Positions 53,016 through 61,354 of a stretch of DNA of 64,000 nucleotides are shown here, one piece after another (the first letter of the stretch is position 1; every line of letters begins with the position of its first letter). Source of the DNA: Flavobacterium sp. KACC 22761 (GTDB lineage Bacteria > Bacteroidota > Bacteroidia > Flavobacteriales > Flavobacteriaceae). The stretch spans positions 1,674,001-1,738,000 of the forward strand of contig NZ_CP139148.1 in the NCBI RefSeq assembly GCF_034058155.1. The letters are read 5' to 3'. Below the pieces are notes generated by a model. The model searched no databases and had not been told where the DNA came from. It saw only the letters and a list, made by a program, of their open reading frames with translations. Both the position numbers and the translations under genes were made by a program.

Positions 53016-53150
53016 ATGATAGATTTAAAAAAATTTGAGGTTGTTGAAATACCCCTAGAACAACAAAAAGAAATTTCAGGAGGATTTATGTGGGGATTAG
53101 CTTTTTTAGTGGCTTTAGGTGTAAGACTCCTTTTAGACGTGCTTGACTAG
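53016..53150 (+). CDS. GG-leader peptide A2
   Basis: A 44-aa peptide with leader ending QQKEISGG and a 21-residue core starting FMWGLAFLV and ending LLLDVLD. The core is amphiphilic at its end and hydrophobic elsewhere. It follows A1 on the same transcript, an arrangement like that of two-peptide bacteriocins. Confidence 0.82.
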   Translation: MIDLKKFEVVEIPLEQQKEISGGFMWGLAFLVALGVRLLLDVLD

Positions 53151-53300
53151 CAATTATAATTGCATAATAGTTAAACTCTCCTTGGTCATTTATTTTAACT
53201 ATTAAATAAAAACTATCCAGTATTTGAATAAAATTTAGTTGCAAAATTTTTCAAAGCTTTATTTTAAATATTGGATAGGATTTTTAAAAATTATTTATAA

Positions 53301-54539
53301 ATGAAATATATTTTTAGTATCATATTTTTTTCATTGTTGTTTATAAGTAATGCACAATCAAAATACTATAATTACAACATTTATGATGGAAAAGATTATC
53401 TATTTACGATGTCTCAAAGCAACGATTTAATGTTGAATTCAATACGATATATTGGGCAGGAAATAAATAATTCAGAAATTACAAAAAAAGAAGAAAAATT
53501 ATATTCAGCGAGTTTGTTGATTTTTACTTCTTTAATTGGACAGGCACTTACACACGAAGCAGGTCATAAATCAGTGCTTTCCGAACTTGGAATTGGAAGC
53601 GTCAGCAAACCATTTTTTGATAAAAATTTAGTTGCAAAAGTAACAGGAGTAACTGATGAGAGTCTGATTAATTTAAGGGATAATAATTTGCCAAATTATA
53701 TAAGACTTCATACAGCGGGATTAGAGTCGGATTATGCTTATTTAAGAAAATCAGATATGTATTTTAATTTTAATGAAGAAAGTTACAAAGTTCTTTATCC
53801 AGACTATTTGATGAGAAAATTAGGAGCTCAATTATATTATTTTAGTTCTTTTTACAATTCGACAACAAGAATTAAGGAAACAGATAGTAAAGAACTTAAT
53901 CGAGATGTCGTCGGAAATGATGTATATGGGATGATCCGTCATTTACATAGACCCTCAATGGAGTTTTATCGTTATACTCAAAGAAAGGATTTAACTGATG
54001 AAGAAAAATCGTACGCTAAGAGGATTGGATATTTTTCATTGATTAATTTTTTAAATCCAAATATTTGGAAGTTGGGAAATTATAAATTGTCAAAAGATGT
54101 AGTAGGCAATTTTTCAGTTAATTACTCTTTAGCTCCATTTGGATATTTTACAGAACAAAATGCATATTTACAAATTAAAGATAAATATAAAATAAATCCT
54201 TATTTCCGTCAATATTTTAATAAAAGCTACACTTTTTTTGCAGGCGGACTTGCTCTGCATAATTATTCTTTTAATGATGAAAAATATTTATTGAATTCTT
54301 CTTTGGATTTTTGGGAGCAGCCAAAAAAATTAGAATTTAGAGCAAAGGAAGCAGAGTTTGGTGTTGGTATAAAATCGGAATTTGCAATTAGATTTTCAAA
54401 AGGAAAAGATGATTCGAAACCAACAACATATTTTAATTTAGGAATGTCATATAAAACAGCGGGTTTTATTCCTGAAGCACCTTCTCTTTCAGAAGATTTT
54501 CAAGTCCATCTAGGAATTATACTATCTGTCAAAAAATAA
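53301..54539 (+). CDS. Exported HExGH zinc-site protein of the GG-peptide island
   Basis: The 412-aa protein has a signal peptide (LLFISNAQ) and a zinc-protease-like motif HEAGH (His85, Glu86, His89) preceded by a hydrophobic helix. A possible third ligand is Glu in HTAGLESDYAYL. The C-terminal 150 residues have alternating beta strands ending LGIILSVKK, like an outer-membrane barrel. I do not recognise the family. A maturation or immunity protease acting on the nearby peptides is one possibility; it lies 150 nt after pair A. Confidence 0.6.
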   Translation: MKYIFSIIFFSLLFISNAQSKYYNYNIYDGKDYLFTMSQSNDLMLNSIRYIGQEINNSEITKKEEKLYSASLLIFTSLIGQALTHEAGHKSVLSELGIGSVSKPFFDKNLVAKVTGVTDESLINLRDNNLPNYIRLHTAGLESDYAYLRKSDMYFNFNEESYKVLYPDYLMRKLGAQLYYFSSFYNSTTRIKETDSKELNRDVVGNDVYGMIRHLHRPSMEFYRYTQRKDLTDEEKSYAKRIGYFSLINFLNPNIWKLGNYKLSKDVVGNFSVNYSLAPFGYFTEQNAYLQIKDKYKINPYFRQYFNKSYTFFAGGLALHNYSFNDEKYLLNSSLDFWEQPKKLEFRAKEAEFGVGIKSEFAIRFSKGKDDSKPTTYFNLGMSYKTAGFIPEAPSLSEDFQVHLGIILSVKK

Positions 54540-54585
54540 GTTATAGAAGATTTCTGGGAAATTTGAAACTATTAAATAAGTAAAA

Positions 54586-54645
54586 ATGAAAGAAATTTCT
54601 ATTGACTCAAAAAAAGTACTTCAGGTATTTTTTGATAAGGAATAA
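54586..54645 (+). pseudogene. 5' fragment of a DUF3267 gene copy
   Basis: The first 11 codons read MKEISIDSKKV, identical in protein to the start of the intact DUF3267 gene at 56387. The frame then diverges and stops after 19 residues. It is a truncated duplicate left by a rearrangement. Confidence 0.7.
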
Positions 54646-54703
54646 TTATTACGTATTTCAGAAATATTTTTAGTGAAAAATAGATAAAAAAAGAAAAGGC
54701 TTT

Positions 54704-54814
54704 ACTCCGTCCAATTTTATTAGACAAAACTCTGATAAGGTTGCTCTAAAAAAATAGTTCTCGAGAAAATGGTTTTGTTGAAAATTTATTAATTAATCTT
54801 TTAAATTTTAAATT
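54704..54814 (+). promoter_or_regulatory. Cassette B: degenerate HTH-3'-end cassette
   Basis: Homologous to cassette A (CTCCGTCCAATTTTATTAGAC at its core) but the right arm is lost (GACAAAACT) and the -7 box is weakened to TAAGGTTG (54736-54743). A TTCTCGAGAA palindrome, shared with cassettes C and D, lies at about 54758-54767. It precedes the two broken peptide genes, so this module seems inactive. Confidence 0.75.
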
Positions 54815-54952
54815 ATGAGTTTACAAGAATTGAATTTAGTTGAGCTTAATTCATAGGAACAAAAGGAATTTGAAGGAGGCTTTTTACCTCTTTTAGCGGT
54901 AGGAGCACTATTGTTATTTACAAGTTGTGTTCCGTGTCCAGCAGATAAATAA
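54815..54952 (+). pseudogene. GG-leader peptide B1, nonsense mutation in leader
   Basis: MSLQELNLVELNS is followed by TAG (54854-54856), then EQKEFEGG and a core starting FLPLLAVGALLLFTSC and ending VPCPADK. In relatives the TAG position is CAG-like (Gln) or similar. Without the stop it would be a normal 45-aa GG peptide. Confidence 0.8.
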
Positions 54953-54978
54953 ATTAATAATCTTAAAAAAATAATAAA

Positions 54979-55132
54979 ATGAATTTAGAAAATTTAAATA
55001 TTGTAGAGCTTAATTTTTCAGAGATAGAAGAAATTGAAGGTGGATTTATACCTCCTTTTGTTAGGAGCATGCTTACTTTTAGGTGGTTGCGTTGCTTATA
55101 AACCAGCGGTTGATCCGGCAAGAGATCGTTAG
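54979..55132 (+). pseudogene. GG-leader peptide B2, frameshifted in the core
   Basis: The leader MNLENLNIVELNFSEIEEIEGG is intact. In frame the core reads FIPPFVRSM and stops at 55101. Shifting frame at the CCTCCTTTT run (about 55053) gives LLLGACLLLGGCVAYK and a stop at 55132, which resembles the B1 core. A one-base indel is the simplest explanation. Confidence 0.8.
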
Positions 55133-55177
55133 TAATTTTGAGGGATTTAAACATCCCTCAATTTATACAATTCTATT

Positions 55178-55768
55178 ATGAATGCAAAAACAATATTAAT
55201 TTGTATTCTGATTTTTATTTCTAGAGTAGCTGACTTGTATACAACACTGCTGGCGGCACAATTTTCGACGAAAAATTTTCATAAAGAAGAACAAAATTTA
55301 ATTGTAAAAATAACTTCAATGAGTATGAAAACATTTTTTATTATGGAAATAATTTTAGCAGGTTTAGTAATAGGATGCTATTTGTTGTATTTAAAAAACA
55401 GGAATTTATTTGAAATAAAAACTTTCAATTTAAAGCAATACATAAACATGTATTTTTTTAATAAAACCACTACTGAAATAAAAGATTGGCTTACTTATAT
55501 TAACTTAAAAAAAATACTTGTTTTGTTTGGTTCTTGTGTGCCAGTTTACATAATAACAACAAGTATTTTGTTTTCATTGAATAACTATTGGGTAAGTTTA
55601 TATAAAGAGAATAATCAGACAGCAATCAAATATTATTTGTCATTAAATAAATATTATTTTTTTGACTTTATAATTTTTGTTTTCCCTATAATATTAATAA
55701 TTCTTTTGTTGATACATAAGTTGGATAATGAATTTGAGAATAACAAAATATCAAAAATGGTCTATTGA
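55178..55768 (+). CDS. Four-span membrane protein of unknown function
   Basis: The 196-aa protein has hydrophobic segments at about 5-25, 52-75, 112-135 and 158-180, separated by basic loops. It ends with a charged tail. No family recognised. It lies 45 nt after the broken pair B and may be an immunity or accessory membrane protein of that module (inference from position). Base composition is very AT-rich like its neighbours. Confidence 0.6.
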   Translation: MNAKTILICILIFISRVADLYTTLLAAQFSTKNFHKEEQNLIVKITSMSMKTFFIMEIILAGLVIGCYLLYLKNRNLFEIKTFNLKQYINMYFFNKTTTEIKDWLTYINLKKILVLFGSCVPVYIITTSILFSLNNYWVSLYKENNQTAIKYYLSLNKYYFFDFIIFVFPIILIILLLIHKLDNEFENNKISKMVY

Positions 55769-55800
55769 AGTTAAGACTTATAATTTCGAAAATAAAAAAA

Positions 55801-55876
55801 ATGTAATGAAAGTGAGTTAAACCAAATAGAAGGAGGGTTTGGGAATTATTCTATGCAATTAAAAAATAAATATTAA
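55801..55876 (+). pseudogene. Degraded GG-leader peptide with start out of frame
   Basis: One frame reads NESELNQIEGGFGNYS and continues to a stop at 55874-55876, but the nearby ATG (55801) is one base out of frame. A single-base deletion would restore MNESELNQIEGG. The stop overlaps the ATG of the following lipoprotein gene (TAATG), which suggests the frame was once translated. Confidence 0.6.
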
Positions 55877-56352
55877 TGTCAATTACTATGGCGTCATATA
55901 CAACAATAATAAAGCTAATTGTATTTTCTTTTGTAATTCTTTTATTGTCTTCGTGCGCCTTAAAAGCAATTCCTTCTCAATATACTCCTGTTAAGGATGG
56001 TTTTGAAAATGTTGAATTAGATAAACTTGGCAATGGGAAAGTCTTGATTTATAATGGAGCAGATATTTTACATAAAATGGATAATACAGCTAGATTGAAC
56101 ATTTGGATAGATAATAATTCTTTAGGGCAATTAAAAGCAAGTGAATATGTCATTATAGATTTGCGCGAGGGAAATTATAATTTTAAAGTTCAACATTTAG
56201 ATATGGTAAATATTCGAAGTAATCATAAGGTTGAAATTGATAGTAAAATAAAAGTCATCAAAATCAAACCGACTATAACTTCAAATAAATTAGAGATTAT
56301 AAATGAGTTGCCTCAGAACTTTAATAAGTTCAGCTATACTAACAAGATATAA
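55876..56352 (+). CDS. Lipoprotein of the GG-peptide island
   Basis: The 158-aa protein has a lipobox (VILLLSSC). The middle part (GKVLIYN, ARLNIWIDNNSLGQLKASEYVIIDLREGNYNFKVQ) resembles DUF2846-type lipoproteins with a small beta-sandwich. A start at ATG 55888 (MASYTT) is also possible. It may be an immunity lipoprotein, as seen in other bacteriocin systems; that is inference. Confidence 0.65.
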   Translation: MSITMASYTTIIKLIVFSFVILLLSSCALKAIPSQYTPVKDGFENVELDKLGNGKVLIYNGADILHKMDNTARLNIWIDNNSLGQLKASEYVIIDLREGNYNFKVQHLDMVNIRSNHKVEIDSKIKVIKIKPTITSNKLEIINELPQNFNKFSYTNKI

Positions 56353-56386
56353 AAAACTGATTTTATCTCCTCCATTTTAATTAACT

Positions 56387-56959
56387 ATGAAAGAAATTTC
56401 AATTGATTCAAAAAAAGTACAATTGTGGGGAATACTAATAAGCATTCCGATTATTTTAGTTTTTCTATTAATCTTGTTTTTTAATTGGGGTGAAGTATTT
56501 AATCAAAATTTAAAAGATATAAAAGCTTCAATTCAAATCTTTGATAGTAAAATAGCAAATACCATTTTAATTTTTTTGGTTCCAAATTTAATCATTTTTA
56601 CAGCCATAATTGTTCACGAACTTATTCACGGTTTTTTTATGGCACTTTTTTCAAAAAAAGGATGGAAATCGGTGAAATTTGGGTTTATAAAAAAGCACTT
56701 AATGCCTTTTGCAAACTGCACAGAACCTTTGAAATCAAAAAAAATGTTGATTGTTTCACTTTCGCCTTTCTTTATATTAGGATTATTACCATCAATTTAT
56801 GGCTTTCTGTTTAAGGATTTGGTTTTTTTATTTATTGGTTTTTCTATGACTTTAGGAGCTGTTGGCGATTTTATTTATGCCTATTTGATATTAAAAGCGG
56901 GTTTGAATCATACATTATTAGATCATAAGAGCCAAGTTGGTTTTATAATCATAGATTAA
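56387..56959 (+). CDS. DUF3267-family membrane metalloprotease-like protein
   Basis: The 190-aa protein has four hydrophobic spans and the zincin motif VHELIHGFF (His77, Glu78, His81). A later GAVGDFIYA segment supplies an Asp, as in the M50-like DUF3267 family (putative zincins). It could process or inactivate membrane-inserted peptides. A truncated 5' copy of the same gene lies at 54586, after module A. Confidence 0.78.
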   Translation: MKEISIDSKKVQLWGILISIPIILVFLLILFFNWGEVFNQNLKDIKASIQIFDSKIANTILIFLVPNLIIFTAIIVHELIHGFFMALFSKKGWKSVKFGFIKKHLMPFANCTEPLKSKKMLIVSLSPFFILGLLPSIYGFLFKDLVFLFIGFSMTLGAVGDFIYAYLILKAGLNHTLLDHKSQVGFIIID

Positions 56960-56970
56960 AAGTATCAAAA

Positions 56971-57216
56971 ATGATTGAACAAAAAAGAAAAATGTCAGTT
57001 CACAAAGGTGGTAAGGAAGAGGCCGTGGTTCTAAAAATGTTATTAGATAGTTTCTCCATTCAGGTCTTTTAAGATTCATCGTTATTGTCTGTTTTTAATC
57101 CGTGGGGAGTTTTGGTTGGGGATGTTGATTCCGTAAAATTAAAGGTAAAAGAAGAAGATTATAATGAAGCAAAGACAATAATTGACAATTATCATTCTGG
57201 GAAATACATCATATAA
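56971..57216 (+). pseudogene. DUF2007-like gene with internal stop
   Basis: The frame MIEQKRKMSVHKGGKEEAVV, followed by LKMLLDSFSIQVF, stops at TAA (57070-57072) and then continues in the same frame to 57216 (DSSLSVFNPWGVLVGDV, VKEEDYNEAKTIIDNY). The whole resembles DUF2007 putative signal-transducing proteins. One nonsense mutation explains the break. Confidence 0.65.
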
Positions 57217-57234
57217 TTTATTATAAATTCTAAA

Positions 57235-57412
57235 TTGAACTACATAAATTTAGGTTCAGATCCAAAAAACAACTTTGAAAATTTTAGCTCATAAAGCAAA
57301 TCCAAAAGCTTTTCAATTCATTTGATTATTCTTTTAACTACTGTCGCTTTTCGAGATTATTGCCAATAATTAAAGTAGATATAAGTAGTTTAAATAAGGA
57401 GTCATTCGGGAT
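57235..57412 (+). pseudogene. 5' remnant of a second hlyD gene
   Basis: Broken frames read LGSDPKNNFENF, then KSFSIHLIILL, then LLPIIKVDISS. They align in order with FSLDPINTLENL, KSFSIYLVIVL and LLPLINIDISS of the intact HlyD at 58029. It carries internal stops and at least one frameshift. It is a decayed start of a duplicated exporter gene, lying just before cassette C. Confidence 0.75.
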
Positions 57413-57432
57413 AAAATAATTTCGGCAGTTTA

Positions 57433-57543
57433 ACTTCCGTCCAATTTTATTAGACGGAAGTCTAATAAGTTTGCTATAACAAAATGTTCTCGAGAAAATG
57501 ATTTTGTTGAAATTTATTAATTAACTATTTTAATTTTAAAATT
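57433..57543 (+). promoter_or_regulatory. Cassette C: promoter of peptide pair C
   Basis: A perfect 9-bp inverted repeat (ACTTCCGTC 57433-57441, GACGGAAGT 57453-57461) with an 11-nt loop, then TAAGTTTG (57466-57473), then a TTCTCGAGAA palindrome and the leader. The HTH coding frame is no longer present upstream; only the 3' end portion is kept. Confidence 0.78.
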
Positions 57544-57693
57544 ATGAATTTAGAAGAATTGAATTTAGTAGAACTTGATGTTCAGGAATCGAAAGAAATT
57601 GAAGGGGGCTTTGGCATATTGTTTATCGCCGCTCATATTTTTGCGCTTGGCGTATATAATGGCTATAAATCAGCAGAAGCTAGTGCTCATTAA
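57544..57693 (+). CDS. GG-leader peptide C1
   Basis: A 49-aa peptide: leader MNLEELNLVELDVQESKEIEGG and a 27-residue core beginning FGILFIAAHIFALGVYNGYK. Hydrophobic first half, polar tail with histidines. First of pair C. Confidence 0.87.
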   Translation: MNLEELNLVELDVQESKEIEGGFGILFIAAHIFALGVYNGYKSAEASAH

Positions 57694-57716
57694 TTAATAA
57701 ATTAATATATATAAAT

Positions 57717-57878
57717 ATGGAAACGAGAGATTATGCAGTTATAGAATTAACTCAAGATGAGATTCAAGAGGTAGAGGGAGGATGGTTGCCAGTTGTTCTT
57801 GGCGGTATAGCCATTGCAGCCGCTGTTTACGGTGCAGGACGTGCTTGTGGGGAAGCTTTATACTATGCAACTCATTAA
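57717..57878 (+). CDS. GG-leader peptide C2
   Basis: A 53-aa peptide: leader METRDYAVIELTQDEIQEVEGG and a 31-residue core beginning WLPVVLGGIAIAAAVYGAG, with one Cys. The Gly/Ala-rich core with GxxxG-like spacing is typical of pore-forming class II bacteriocins. It lies 23 nt after C1. Confidence 0.87.
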   Translation: METRDYAVIELTQDEIQEVEGGWLPVVLGGIAIAAAVYGAGRACGEALYYATH

Positions 57879-57970
57879 TATTTTGAATATAGGGACTAGG
57901 TTCGTGTTTTTTAAAATTCCAAAGTTGAGTGTCATTTTACATAACACTTAATAAATAATATCTGGACAAA

Positions 57971-58010
57971 AACACTACAATGGCTTAAGGCTATTGTAGT
58001 GTTTCTTTTT
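57971..58010 (+). terminator. Terminator after peptide pair C
   Basis: AACACTACAAT (57971-57981) and ATTGTAGTGTT (57993-58003) form a perfect 11-bp stem, followed by a T-rich tract (TTTCTTTTT). It contains the GTG at 57999, which argues against that codon as the hlyD start. Confidence 0.85.
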
Positions 58011-58028
58011 CAAAAGAAAATTACTTTA

Positions 58029-59171
58029 ATGAATTTCAGTTTAGATCCAATAAATACTCTTGAAAATCTTATTAGAAAAAATAAAACAAAGAGTTTTTCA
58101 ATATATCTCGTTATTGTTTTGGCAATTCTAATTTTCTTAGGACTACTTCCTTTAATTAACATAGATATCAGTAGTCAAAGTCGCGGAATAATTCGTAGTA
58201 AAACAGATAATGTTCCTGTTACAACAATTGTGAGCGGAAGGGTTAACTGGATAGCTCTAAAGAACAATATTTTTGTAAAAAAGGGCGATACACTTTTAAA
58301 AATATCCAAAGAAAACCTAGAAAGTGATAAAAGAACTCAAGATATATTATCAAATTCTACTTCTTCCTTGCTAGAAGATATTTCAAATCTTTTACAAAAT
58401 AAAACTTCGCAATTGGAGACTTCTACAGCACGTGAAGATTTATTCAAATTTCAATCAGGAAAAAAGGAACTGCAAAGTAAAATTTCGCAAGCGCAAGTAA
58501 ATTATGATCGCAATAAAATTCTTTATGATAAAGATATTATTGCAAAAGCAGATTTCGAAAAACTGGAATATGAATTACGATTAACCAAGCATTCATTGCA
58601 AAATTATATAAGTCAACAGAAAGCAACATGGGAAAACCAGAAAAGAGATTTGGAAGAACGATTGAAAAATCTTAACGGAACTGTTGCCAAAATAAATGTA
58701 GAGGCAAATAATTATTTTGTTTTAGCACCAATTTCGGGCACTATCGAAAATTATTCTGGAGTTCAAAATGGTTCTTTTATAAATGCGTCACAAGCTGTTG
58801 CGACCATTTCTTCAGCAGATCATCTTATTGTTGAAAGTAATGTCGCTCCCAATGATATTGGTCTGATAAAGAAAAACCAAAAAGTAAAATTTCAATTGGA
58901 TGCATTCAATTACAATCAATGGGGATTGTTGGAAGGAAAGGTAATTGATATCGACCGTAATATTACGATGCAGGGCGATCAGGCTTTTTTTAAGGTGCGA
59001 TGTTCTTTAGATTCTAAAACTTTACGTTTAAAGTCGGGTTACAAAACCGATGTTTCAAAGGGAATGACTTTAACTACAAGATACATAGTTACCCGCAGAA
59101 GTTTATTCGAATTGTTGTTTGATAAAATTGACGATTGGCTAAACCCAAAACAACTACCAAATAGAAAATAA
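58029..59171 (+). CDS. HlyD-family membrane fusion protein of the peptide exporter
   Basis: The ATG at 58029 (MNFSLDPINTLENL) is chosen because the alternative GTG at 57999 lies within the terminator hairpin; this gives 380 aa. One membrane span (about residues 25-45) is followed by a biotinyl-lipoyl-like beta domain, a long coiled coil (about 100-220) and a barrel domain (FVLAPISGTIENYSGVQNGSF). It links the inner-membrane ABC exporter to an outer-membrane channel. Its stop is directly followed by the ABC ATG. Confidence 0.9.
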   Translation: MNFSLDPINTLENLIRKNKTKSFSIYLVIVLAILIFLGLLPLINIDISSQSRGIIRSKTDNVPVTTIVSGRVNWIALKNNIFVKKGDTLLKISKENLESDKRTQDILSNSTSSLLEDISNLLQNKTSQLETSTAREDLFKFQSGKKELQSKISQAQVNYDRNKILYDKDIIAKADFEKLEYELRLTKHSLQNYISQQKATWENQKRDLEERLKNLNGTVAKINVEANNYFVLAPISGTIENYSGVQNGSFINASQAVATISSADHLIVESNVAPNDIGLIKKNQKVKFQLDAFNYNQWGLLEGKVIDIDRNITMQGDQAFFKVRCSLDSKTLRLKSGYKTDVSKGMTLTTRYIVTRRSLFELLFDKIDDWLNPKQLPNRK

Positions 59172-61322
59172 ATGGCCTCGATAAAAATAAAACAACACGA
59201 TATTAAAGATTGTGGTGCAGCTTGTTTGGCATCTATTGGAAATCATTTCAAAGTTAATCTGCCCATAGCAAGGATACGTCAATACGCTAATACTGATAAA
59301 CGAGGCACTAATGTTTTAGGGATAATTGAAGCAGCTGAGAAAATGGGATTTACTGCAAAAGGAGTAAAAGGCGGTTTAGATTCTTTAGATAAAATTCCGC
59401 TTCCTGCTATTGCTCATATTATTACAAAAGAGCAGTTGCATCACTATGTGGTCATTTATAAGGTTGAAAAAAACGCCATTACAGTTATGGATCCGGGTTT
59501 GGGTAAAATGGAAACTTATACTATTGAAGATTTTCAAAAAATATGGTCAGGTGTTTTAATTCTTTTTGCGCCAAATGATGATTTTAAAATTAAAAACGAA
59601 AAAACTTCTCCAATAAAGAGATTTTGGAATTTAATTCAGCCACATAAAACTATTTTAATTCAGGCTCTAATTGGTGCCATTGTATTTACGGTTTTGGGAT
59701 TGGCAATGTCAATTTATATTCAAAAAATAACAGACTATGTTTTGGTTGATGGAAATAGAAATCTGCTCAATTTGCTTAGTGTTTCCATGATCGCAATTAT
59801 TCTTTTGCAAGCTTATATTGGTTCAAAGAAAAGTATTTTTGTAATGAAAACGGGTCAATTAATTGATGCCAAATTAATTTTGGGTTATTATAAACATTTG
59901 CTTCACCTGCCTCAGCGATTTTTTGATACGATGCAGATAGGAGAAATCACTTCTCGTATAAACGATGCTGTAAAAATTCGTTCTTTTATAAATGAAACGG
60001 CTATAGAAATGATTGTAAATGTCTTTATTGTCATTTTTTCATTTGCTTTAATGTTTACGTATTATTGGAAATTAGCTTTGGTCATTATTCTTGTAATTCC
60101 ATTTTATACATTGATTTATTTTCTCCTAAATAATTTCAACAAAAAAGTAGAACGAAACATTATGGAAAATGCCGCCGAATTACAAACCCAATTAGTAGAA
60201 AGTATCACACATGTAAGAACAGTAAAAGAATTTGGAATAGAAGATTTTTCAAATCTAAAAACAGAAAATAAATTTGTAAAACTTTTATTTACAACGTATA
60301 AATCTGGTTTAAATGTTGTTTTTGCTTCAACTTCGACGCAATTTTTGGCTTCTGCTTTTACCGTAATCTTAATGTGGATTGGTTCAGGATATGTAATTGA
60401 TAGAGCTATTACTCCAGGAGAATTATTTTCTTTTTATGCTTTAATAGGATATTTTACCTCGCCCGTAGCGTCTTTAATTGGTATGAATAAAACCGCACAG
60501 AATGCATTAATTGCTGCTGATAGGCTTTTTGAAATTATGGATTTAGAAAGAGAGGAAACGGAAAATAAGATCGAACTGCAAAAAGAAAACCTAGGAGACA
60601 TAAAATTTGAAAATATCTCATTCCGTTATGGATCTCGTATAGAGGTTTTTAAAAACTTTAATGCAGTATTTAAAAAGAATGAAACTACAGCCATAGTTGG
60701 AGAAAGTGGCAGTGGGAAAACAACTTTGATTTCTTTGCTTCAAAATTTATACCCAATAAAAGAGGGCAAAATTTTAATTGGGGAATATGATACTAAATTT
60801 ATTCACTATAAGAGTTTGCGTCAAATGATTGGAGTTATCCCACAACAGCTTAATTTATTTTCGGGGAATATTATCGAAAATATTGCTTTGGGAGATTCAT
60901 TTCCAAATATTCAAAGAATTTTAGATTTATCCCAACAATTGGGAATTACAGAGTTTGTAGAAAAACTTCCAAACGGTTTTGAAACGCAGATTGGTGAAAA
61001 CGGAGCAATGCTTTCTGGAGGACAAAAGCAAAGAATAGCTATTGCAAGAGCTATATATAAAAACCCTGAAATTTTATTGCTGGACGAAGCAACGTCATCA
61101 TTGGATACTAATTCAGAAAAAATTGTAAAAGGAGTTATTGATAATTTTAAATCACAGGGAAAAACGATTATAGTTATTGCGCATCGTTTAAGTACAATTG
61201 CAAATGCTGATACAATTTTGGTAATGAAAGAAGGAAATATTGTTGAATCTGGAAATCATTTGGATTTATTGGAACAAAAATTAGAATATTTTAATCTTTG
61301 GAATAAACAGAATTTACTTTAA
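59172..61322 (+). CDS. C39-peptidase ABC exporter for GG-leader peptides
   Basis: The 716-aa protein joins an N-terminal C39 cysteine peptidase (Gln8, Cys14 in KDCGAACL, His91 in LHHYVV, Asp107 in VMDPG), a membrane domain of about six spans (170-440) and an ATPase domain (Walker A GESGSGKTT about 510, signature LSGGQKQR about 613, Walker B ILLLDEAT, H-loop VIAHRLS). It cuts leaders after GG and exports the cores. All catalytic residues are intact, so the system should be functional. Confidence 0.95.
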   Translation: MASIKIKQHDIKDCGAACLASIGNHFKVNLPIARIRQYANTDKRGTNVLGIIEAAEKMGFTAKGVKGGLDSLDKIPLPAIAHIITKEQLHHYVVIYKVEKNAITVMDPGLGKMETYTIEDFQKIWSGVLILFAPNDDFKIKNEKTSPIKRFWNLIQPHKTILIQALIGAIVFTVLGLAMSIYIQKITDYVLVDGNRNLLNLLSVSMIAIILLQAYIGSKKSIFVMKTGQLIDAKLILGYYKHLLHLPQRFFDTMQIGEITSRINDAVKIRSFINETAIEMIVNVFIVIFSFALMFTYYWKLALVIILVIPFYTLIYFLLNNFNKKVERNIMENAAELQTQLVESITHVRTVKEFGIEDFSNLKTENKFVKLLFTTYKSGLNVVFASTSTQFLASAFTVILMWIGSGYVIDRAITPGELFSFYALIGYFTSPVASLIGMNKTAQNALIAADRLFEIMDLEREETENKIELQKENLGDIKFENISFRYGSRIEVFKNFNAVFKKNETTAIVGESGSGKTTLISLLQNLYPIKEGKILIGEYDTKFIHYKSLRQMIGVIPQQLNLFSGNIIENIALGDSFPNIQRILDLSQQLGITEFVEKLPNGFETQIGENGAMLSGGQKQRIAIARAIYKNPEILLLDEATSSLDTNSEKIVKGVIDNFKSQGKTIIVIAHRLSTIANADTILVMKEGNIVESGNHLDLLEQKLEYFNLWNKQNLL

Positions 61323-61354
61323 AGATTATTAATGAAGAAAAATAAATGCGTTTA

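Noticed and set aside
54815..54952. Read-through or recoding of TAG in peptide B1
   Set aside because: The neighbouring B2 is also broken and the promoter cassette is degenerate, so simple decay is the more economical reading.
57999..58028. GTG start extending HlyD by 10 residues
   Set aside because: The GTG lies in the right arm of the terminator stem after pair C; the ATG at 58029 is better.
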